Assembly (NCBI GenBank): GCA_021613375.1
Contig: CM038720.1
Coordinates: 18,747,215 to 18,811,214 of the forward strand
Direction: 5' to 3'
DNA length: 64,000 nt
DNA from: Megaleporinus macrocephalus
Lineage: Eukaryota > Chordata > Actinopteri > Characiformes > Anostomidae
Shown here: piece by piece, positions 57,976 through 64,000 of the stretch
How positions within the stretch are numbered: position 1 is the first letter of the stretch
How the letters are laid out: each line of letters opens with the position of its first letter
Notes under the pieces: model-generated
The model's input: only the letters and a program-made list of their open reading frames with translations
The model's database searches: none
Told to the model about the DNA's origin: nothing
Translations under genes and position numbers: made by a program

Positions 57976-59169
57976 ATTTTATTCAAGGATAGAAGTGAGT
58001 TTTGCATTCTTTTTCTCTGCAAAGCTGTAAAGCTTTTTAGTTGCTATAAACAAATGCATTTGTTAAACAGTTATAGGACAAATCAGCATCACAACGACAA
58101 AGGACTTTAAGGTAGATGCTGCTGGTAGTGCTGCACTCATACAGAAGGATTTTCTACCAGTCATCTATTGTAAACCTGTGTGCTACAAAAATAGTTTCCT
58201 TGGTTCTCTGCAGTATGGTAAATTCAGAAAATAGACATTAAATATGCATTTAGCTGTGCAGAAGTGTCTCCACAGGCATGTAGTTTAAATTTAAGCAGTC
58301 AGTGAGTGGGCAGTTTCTGAAAGCACTGAAGGCACTGCAGTCTAGCGTCCTTCTCTTAGACATGCACTGGGCTTTAGGCTTTTTTTCTAAATTACCCTAT
58401 GAAGTAATCCTTGAAGATATGCTTTACATAATCCAAAGCGAAGGTCTTAACTAATAATTGCATAAATAGACAATCACTTGGTTGGTTAATGATTCATGTC
58501 CCAAATGTTTTCGTTCATACAAGTTTAAAAAAATATTTAGCCACTTTCAAGAGCTTGTTGAGCATCTGAACATAATTTATTCCGAATTCTCTTTATACAC
58601 GGAGACTGATGTCATAACACATCTACGTCTTCAGTTAATGCACACGGCATTAAACTGAAACCCGGCAGCGTCATTTATTTGTGTAAATCATTACCTTCAA
58701 TGGAATCCCGTTTTTTTGGGGGGTTCCGCTGGGATTAAGGAGTCACGAGAGTTGACTGTCTGAAAACGCGGGTTTTAGTTGGTGGTTGAAAAGCAGCCCT
58801 CTGTGTTTAAGCTTCTGTTTTTAACTTTTTAACATTCAGGTTTGTTCCTAAGGAAGGGCTGACCATGAGGCAAAAAATGCAACATAATTATGCCATGGAT
58901 TTCTCTAGGAATATACTTGAGACAGGATTAATCCTAATCTAAAAATGTATACAAGTCTCCTTCACACACAAAAAATACTACGATTCTGCACTGAAGATCA
59001 GCAGCCTTGATGCCATGAAAAGCTTTTGTGATTTACACCACTGTATGAAAGCTAATTAACAGCAGTAATTACTACAATGAATGTTAATCAATAGTGGTGA
59101 TTATTCTAATTATTATTCTATTCTATTATTACCTCCACTGATATGCAGTATTCTTTTTTGTATGGTTCA
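57976..59169. other. Intergenic, no recognised gene
   Basis: AT-rich to mixed. A T/G-run 'tttttttggggggttcc' lies near 58711. No repeats confidently placed. Confidence 0.4.
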
Positions 59170-59949
59170 TACAGTACTGTGCAAAAGTCAGAGACCACCT
59201 TTAGGTATCCACAGGTATTTCTCTCAATGCTGTGGGTCTGAAAGGATGTGTAACTGTTCAAGAAGCTCCTCACTCTCCTCACTGAGAAGAGGAGACACAT
59301 CAAACCAAAAAGCTGCTGGTTTTCTATAGAGCAATAAACTGACCACCCCAGACCTCAACATCACTGCATGTCTTTGGATGTTATTTGGATGGTGAAAAGC
59401 ACAAAATGCTAAACCTAAACTTCTAAGACATTTTGAAACTCTAGCAAAGGTTTTGCCAGAAAGAATTTAATGCTACGCCATTCTCATATTCACTACTTCT
59501 GACCAATCACTGGCCTACACCTGTTTCTTTAAAATGATTAAACTGAATACCTATTCTAGTTCTGTTTCTGGTCTCTCCTTCCTCCCCACCGCCACCGGTT
59601 TGATCCCTGTCTGATAGTCCCAGAGGTAGTCTCTGCTCCTGCTGCCGCAATCCAACAGGATCAGCAAGGGTTTTGGCGTTCCAAGACCTGAACTGAGGGC
59701 CTGTGCCAAACTCTTTCATTTCTACTAAATAATTATCCTTCCATTTCTTTTAATAGCCTTTCTTTGCTTTCTTAGTCCTTCTAGCAAAAACTACTTTAGT
59801 TGTTGAGTAGTTGATTTGGCGATTTGTTGATTTAGCTGTTGAGTCTGTCAGCTAAATATGTTTTCTGGTGACAGGCTCCCAAGTGGTGCCTTAGCGTTGC
59901 CTCCATTTTTACAACATGCTACAGCCATTCAGTCAGACAGAATAATTGT

Positions 59950-60035
59950 CCTCACTTTCTCTGGGTGGGTAGGATGGCGTTCTCTCTCTCCCCATTACTC
60001 AGCGTGATGCTAGTCAACAAGGGTGTCTGCAAGAA
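59950..60035 (+). repeat. Dispersed repeat ('tttctctgggtgggta' family), copy 2
   Basis: Shares 'tttctctgggtgggta', 'gatg' and 'tgatgcta..caa..gtgtctg' with 6870-6950. It lies within the Tc1-type composite, a further sign of nesting. Confidence 0.45.
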
Positions 60036-60691
60036 GTTGGCAGAAAACAGCGGTTGGTGATCTCCTCCAAGCGTATCAAGCTGTCTGATGATGTTTTTTA
60101 ACAGCCGTTTAAAAAGATGCAGAGGAAGCATGTGCTAGCCTGAAATATTTAAAAACAATGTTCCTCAAAGTCATAAAGAAATTTCACCTTATTCAGTGCA
60201 GAACATCCTTCAAAGAATCTGATGGAAGTTCAGTGTGTAAGGAATTTAAGCTGAATAATAGCTCTTCCATCTGCAGACAGCACTGCATTAAGAACCCTCA
60301 TTCATCAATAAGCCATAAAACCACATGGACTCGGAATTAAATCTTTTTTAAGCACTACAATACGCAGTTACATCCATAAGTGCCAGTTAAAGCTTTACTG
60401 CATCGAAATGAAGCTTTATGTTTACAGCGTCCAGAAGCGGCGTCCACTTCTCTAAGCTCGGAACCGTCTGGGATGGTGGAAATGTGTATTGTGGACAGAC
60501 CAGTCTGTATTTCAGCTATGACACAGACAAAAGGGACCATTAAAACTGTCACCAGCAACAAGTCCTAAAACCAGGGGTCAGTCATAGTATACCTTAGTGT
60601 GTCAGTTTTCTTAGCTTCTGTGATGCACCATTAGTGTGGAAAAGTGCAAAAAGACTCTACAGCAACATGTGCTCCATCTTTTAAAGGGGCG

Positions 60692-60937
60692 TCCTGAATA
60701 TTTCAACAAGACCATGCACAACCACATTCTGCCATGACTGCGTGTTGGATTGATCTGCCTACAGTCCTGACTGCCCCAGTAGAGAATGTGTGGTGCATTG
60801 TAAAATGTAGAATGCCAGAACAAAGACCCCATACTGAGGAATGTGATAAAATCACACCTGCAATGCTTCATCACTTGATGTCTTTTGTCCCTAAACGTCT
60901 TGTGAAAAGAAATGGCATCCCGACTTTTTTTTATTAA
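60692..60937 (+). pseudogene. Tc1/mariner-type transposase C-terminus remnant
   Basis: The open frame reads FQQDHAQPHSA, then LPTVLTAPVENVWCIVKCRM, then PAMLHHLMSFVPKRL, and stops at 60938. This parallels the last third of Tc1/mariner-family transposases: FQQD.A..H with the second catalytic Asp, then the S/P.ENVW block carrying the third acidic residue. The preceding part is disrupted and no N-terminal DNA-binding domain is seen, so it is a non-functional remnant. Confidence 0.65.
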
Positions 60938-61526
60938 GTATATCGCAAGAATCAATGTTAAAATAAATGTGTATTTACAAACAAAAATGCAAACAATGTC
61001 CAGTGTTTTTTTAGTGTTTTTTACGTAATGTAGCTAAAAATATATTTCAAATCACTATTTCCAGTTTTAATTCTAATTTAATTAACTAATTTAACATACT
61101 GACTGGGTGGTCTCTGACTTTTGCAAAGTACTGTACATACTAAATGACATGAAGCCACAATTTGGCTGCGATCTGGCTTGTGAGTCATCCACGCCGTGTA
61201 AACAGCCCAAGCCATTGCACAACATCTCTCAGTTTTGGTGAACCACATCCTACAAATAGGACTCAGAGTTTTACCGTAAAAGGTCAAGCATGTGAAGGTA
61301 GTTTTAGGGTAATCTTAGGTCTGGCAATTTGCATTCCACGAGTGTGGCTAGCCATGCAGCCTGTTTGCAAATAAGTTCCTAGTCCACTTTAACTCAAGCG
61401 CCAGGAAGTATTCCTTTCCTAGAATACAAAAAGCCAAACTTTGATGTTGCTGCCATATTCCAGTAGCCTGCCTCCAATCTAAGGGAAATAGTAAAATTCT
61501 GCCACAGTGGTTTATTTGCCAAAACA

Positions 61527-61527
<1 letters not shown>

Positions 61528-61603
<76 letters not shown>
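61528..61603. repeat. (AT)n microsatellite
   Basis: About 37 uninterrupted AT dinucleotides. The Tyr-Ile repeats on both strands are artefacts. Confidence 0.95.
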
Positions 61604-61607
<4 letters not shown>

Positions 61608-62330
61608 AGCCTGCTTTAAAAACCTTGTAACTGGTGTGAGGCAATGGAAAAACTTGAAATATGTTTCATCCTCCTGTGCCAGAAATACAGAACTATGATC
61701 TATGCCAACAGAGGCAATAGTAGCGCTGTTTTTTTTCATTCTCAAAGATGATACCGAAGATATTTGCTCGCATGTCTGATTCAATATGTCGGCATGCTAT
61801 CTTCAAAGATTTCCATTTATAAGATGGAGAATGACACTGTTGGTGTTTGTTTAGCTTATCAGCGTGCCTGAATTCCGCAACCTTTCCACTGAAGGAAAGA
61901 AACGAAAACAAGGCCCCAATGTTCTTTCTCTTTGAAGTAGAACCTTCAGATTCATTGACATATTCTTACTGAGATCAAAAAAAAAAGAGGAAGCTTGCAA
62001 GAAACTAGTTATTTGATTGTATTTCTAGGAGGGGGCCACAGAATGTGTATATGTTTAGGAAGCAGTCAATCTGACATTGGATTCTATAAGGCTGTGCAAG
62101 GCTTTAGGAATTAATTCTTAATTAATTATTTCATTCTTACATAGCACTAATAAATAAATCATCAATGCCACTAATATAGAAACTCAGAAATGTTTTTTTG
62201 GTCCTTGTAATACATTTAATTTGGCTAATTAGCTAACTTGGTTGCTGATTAGCCTAGTTGATATAAAAACAATATGCTGAAGTGTTTTTCATGCTGTGTT
62301 TAATTATATACAAAAATAATAATTGTACAG
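61604..62330. other. Intergenic, no recognised gene
   Basis: AT-rich sequence without a recognised feature. Confidence 0.4.
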
Positions 62331-62334
62331 GCCA

Positions 62335-62465
62335 ATCAGTGGCTGTTATAATGTTGCTAGGTGGTTGCTATGGTATCCCAGATGGTTGCTAGGGCATTAC
62401 TAGGTGGTTGCTATGATGGTATTCCAGACTGTAGCTAGGAGGTTGCTATGGTAACACAAGGGGTT
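62335..62465 (+). repeat. 'Ggttgctaggtggttgct' tandem repeat, second locus
   Basis: Four to five irregular units such as 'ttgctaggtggttgctatgg' and 'tatcccagatggttgctagg', related to 56146-56530. Confidence 0.75.
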
Positions 62466-63320
62466 TTACCTTAAATGGCACTGCATTAACGTTGAGGTTC
62501 ATTAAATATGAAATACATTTGAATAAAAAAGCAAATATAAAATAAAGTAAATAAACTTGAAACGGTGGCAGAGCAAATGTGACTTTATCAGAATACTCTC
62601 CATATGAAACTTAAGTGTTGGACTGACAGCCAGCGGGAAAAGCCTCTGCCAAAAGTTTTTATGCAGTAGAAAAATACTGGAGCTTTAATATTAATACATA
62701 GTGAGGATAATCAGACAGACCTTACAGGATAATGATTTAGATCATCAAAAATGTGGCTTAGAGATTAAATTCGACCTTCATATTTAAAAATGCAAAAGAA
62801 TTCAGAATTTTGGGAGAAAATGTAAAAACTTTGGCCTTGTTTAACTCAAAATACCATTTATGCAAATATGCCACAATTTCTCTAAAAGCAGAGAAAGTAT
62901 ATTTGAGACCAAAAGATTTGTCCTTTAAAATATTAAAATTTCAGACCATCAGATATTAAAGTACCACGCAGTCTGACTGTACATTAATGTGCATACTATA
63001 TACCATTTGCGTCTGGTGACCTAATCAATGTGCAAATCCACAGTTTAAGTTAACTGCTCCATTATACAGGCAGATAAAGAGGAAATTGAGACGTAAAATA
63101 CTCCACAAAAAGTTGGACAAACAGCAGAATAACACTCAATCACTCTGATTACCATTTTAATTAGTGCTGCTTACTTAGTCGTGTAATTTAAACATTTGAA
63201 GCTTTTACTGGCAGTTGTTGGTATGATTTAATTAATATCGAATGAAACGTGTTTATTCTAATGATACATTTCAGGTGATTGGACAACTTGGTTGACCTTT
63301 ACTGTTTCATATTTGTCAAA
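62466..63320. other. Intergenic, no recognised gene
   Basis: AT-rich, short frames only. Confidence 0.4.
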
Positions 63321-63324
63321 GGAT

Positions 63325-63620
63325 CCATTCAAGATTCAAGATTCAAGAGTTTTATTGTCATGTGTACAGCAGAACAGACAGTTACACTGTACAATGAAAT
63401 TCTTACTTTGCTGCTCCTCCATTCACCAATAGATAAAGATAACAAATAAAAGAACTAAAAAATATATATACAAAATATACAAAGTATAACAATATAAGTT
63501 GAAGAATAAAAGTATTTTTATAGTTAAAGAATAAAAAATAAAAGTTATGTGTGCTTTTATGTGCAAGTCTCTGTGTCCAGACTCTGATTCTGAAACAGCC
63601 TATACTTTTGCACAGCACTA
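63325..63620 (-). mobile_element. LINE-type 3' end, minus strand
   Basis: Read on the minus strand it shows 'aagaatttcattgtacagtg', 'tgtctgttctgctgtacaca' and 'tgacaataaaactc', then a short (TTGAATC)n tail (63328-63349 on the plus strand). The order conserved 3' UTR, AATAAA, tandem tail is typical of teleost L2-like LINEs. The portion to about 63620 is AT-rich and non-coding. Confidence 0.55.
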
Positions 63621-63879
63621 ATACACCAAGTGTTGAATCACCTAATTGCTTGGATGGTAGCTAGATAGAGTATATCTATATCTACATGTAATGTCACAGA
63701 AGAAACCTAAAGAAAATGCATGAAATAATGAAATTGAATAGAACAGACATTTCAGTGCTACAAACACTGATCTGAGGGAAGTCAACTGAATGAACATAGG
63801 TGATTCTCTCCACGTTTTCTACATTTTATGAAAGATGTTTGCAGAAGGTCAGTATTTGCAAATCTAAGATCATAAACAG

Positions 63880-64000
63880 GCAGGCATTTGGGAGCTTCAT
63901 GGCCATTTTAAAATCTAGTAGCAGAACTTTAAATTCTATCCTAATAGCTCCAGGCAGTCAGTGCAGGTTCTAAACAGGGGTGATATGAGTCCCTGGTTTG
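63880..64000 (+). mobile_element. Probable retroelement fragment at window edge
   Basis: 'gaactttaaattctatccta', 'aggcagtcagtgcaggttct' and 'ggggtgatatgagtccctg' resemble a common teleost retroelement segment. It is cut off by the window end. Confidence 0.35.

Larger units (their letters stand above)
59170..61135 (+). mobile_element. Composite Tc1-type transposon
   Basis: Terminal inverted repeats of 30 bp with one mismatch: 'cagtactgtgcaaaagtcag' from 59172, matched by 'ctgacttttgcaaagtactg' ending at 61133, each next to a TA (target duplication). Inside the left end, 59345-59500 encodes a broken Tc1-like C-terminus (PDLN followed by LW, then stops). At 60690-60937 a second, different transposase tail is present. 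Two unlike C-termini within one pair of ends suggest that a second element or fragment inserted into a deleted Tc1 copy. The span is 1962 bp and cannot encode a working transposase. Confidence 0.7.

Noticed and set aside
60611..60955. 114-codon minus frame
   Set aside because: Antisense shadow of the transposase remnant read on the plus strand.
1..64000. tRNA, rRNA, snRNA or microRNA genes
   Set aside because: I saw no intact cloverleaf, rRNA or snRNA signature on either strand; the only tRNA-like piece is the degraded SINE head. MicroRNA hairpins cannot be excluded without folding.

Overview
The window looks like non-coding, repeat-rich chromosomal DNA of a ray-finned fish. I infer a teleost, perhaps an otophysan such as a characin or catfish. 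The basis is several repeat types I associate with teleost genomes: a tRNA-type SINE, LINE 3' ends with short tandem tails, palindromic Tc1-like and hAT-like elements, the 'atttagcagacgc' repeat, small mobile elements rich in 'gaaccctttttggtgct', and long AT and CT microsatellites. Composition is AT-rich with short CpG-rich islands. No operons or bacterial features are present, and no complete protein-coding gene is recognisable. The long open frames are either low-complexity translations (40.0-41.3 kb, 8.5-8.9 kb) or short chance frames. The only peptides with recognisable homology are remnants of mobile elements: a LINE C-terminus near 2.2-2.5 kb, a Tc1/mariner-type transposase C-terminus near 60.7-60.9 kb, and a THAP-like zinc-finger start near 57.7-57.8 kb on the minus strand.

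Layout. 0-9 kb: a small mobile element split by a LINE fragment, a 1.39-kb hAT-type element with a perfect 8-bp target duplication, a long AT tract and a candidate conserved regulatory block. 9-33 kb: mostly unique AT-rich sequence with blocks of balanced composition and homeodomain-like motifs (candidate conserved non-coding elements), plus scattered copies of at least five dispersed repeat families. 33.6-35 kb: a CpG-rich island with a plausible minus-strand promoter and first exon, the best candidate for the 5' end of a gene; its later exons would lie to the left and none is recognised. 35.9-38.0 kb: a 17-bp tandem array in which nearly every unit carries AATAAA. 38.5-45.3 kb: a LINE tail, a 1.3-kb pure-pyrimidine tract, a second CpG-rich block with a perfect octamer and a perfect CRE, a SINE and an intact palindromic transposon lying side by side. 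47.0-48.6 kb: a 30-bp minisatellite whose period keeps one frame open on each strand. 49-64 kb: more candidate regulatory blocks, degenerate tandem repeats, a composite Tc1-type element and LINE fragments.

Together this is what one would expect of a gene desert or very long intron, perhaps near a developmental regulator, but the locus cannot be named from sequence reading alone. Nothing amounts to a new multi-gene system. The most unusual structures are the AATAAA satellite and the in-frame 30-bp minisatellite. Family assignments rest on recognition of motifs and on similarity between copies within the window; no database search was run.
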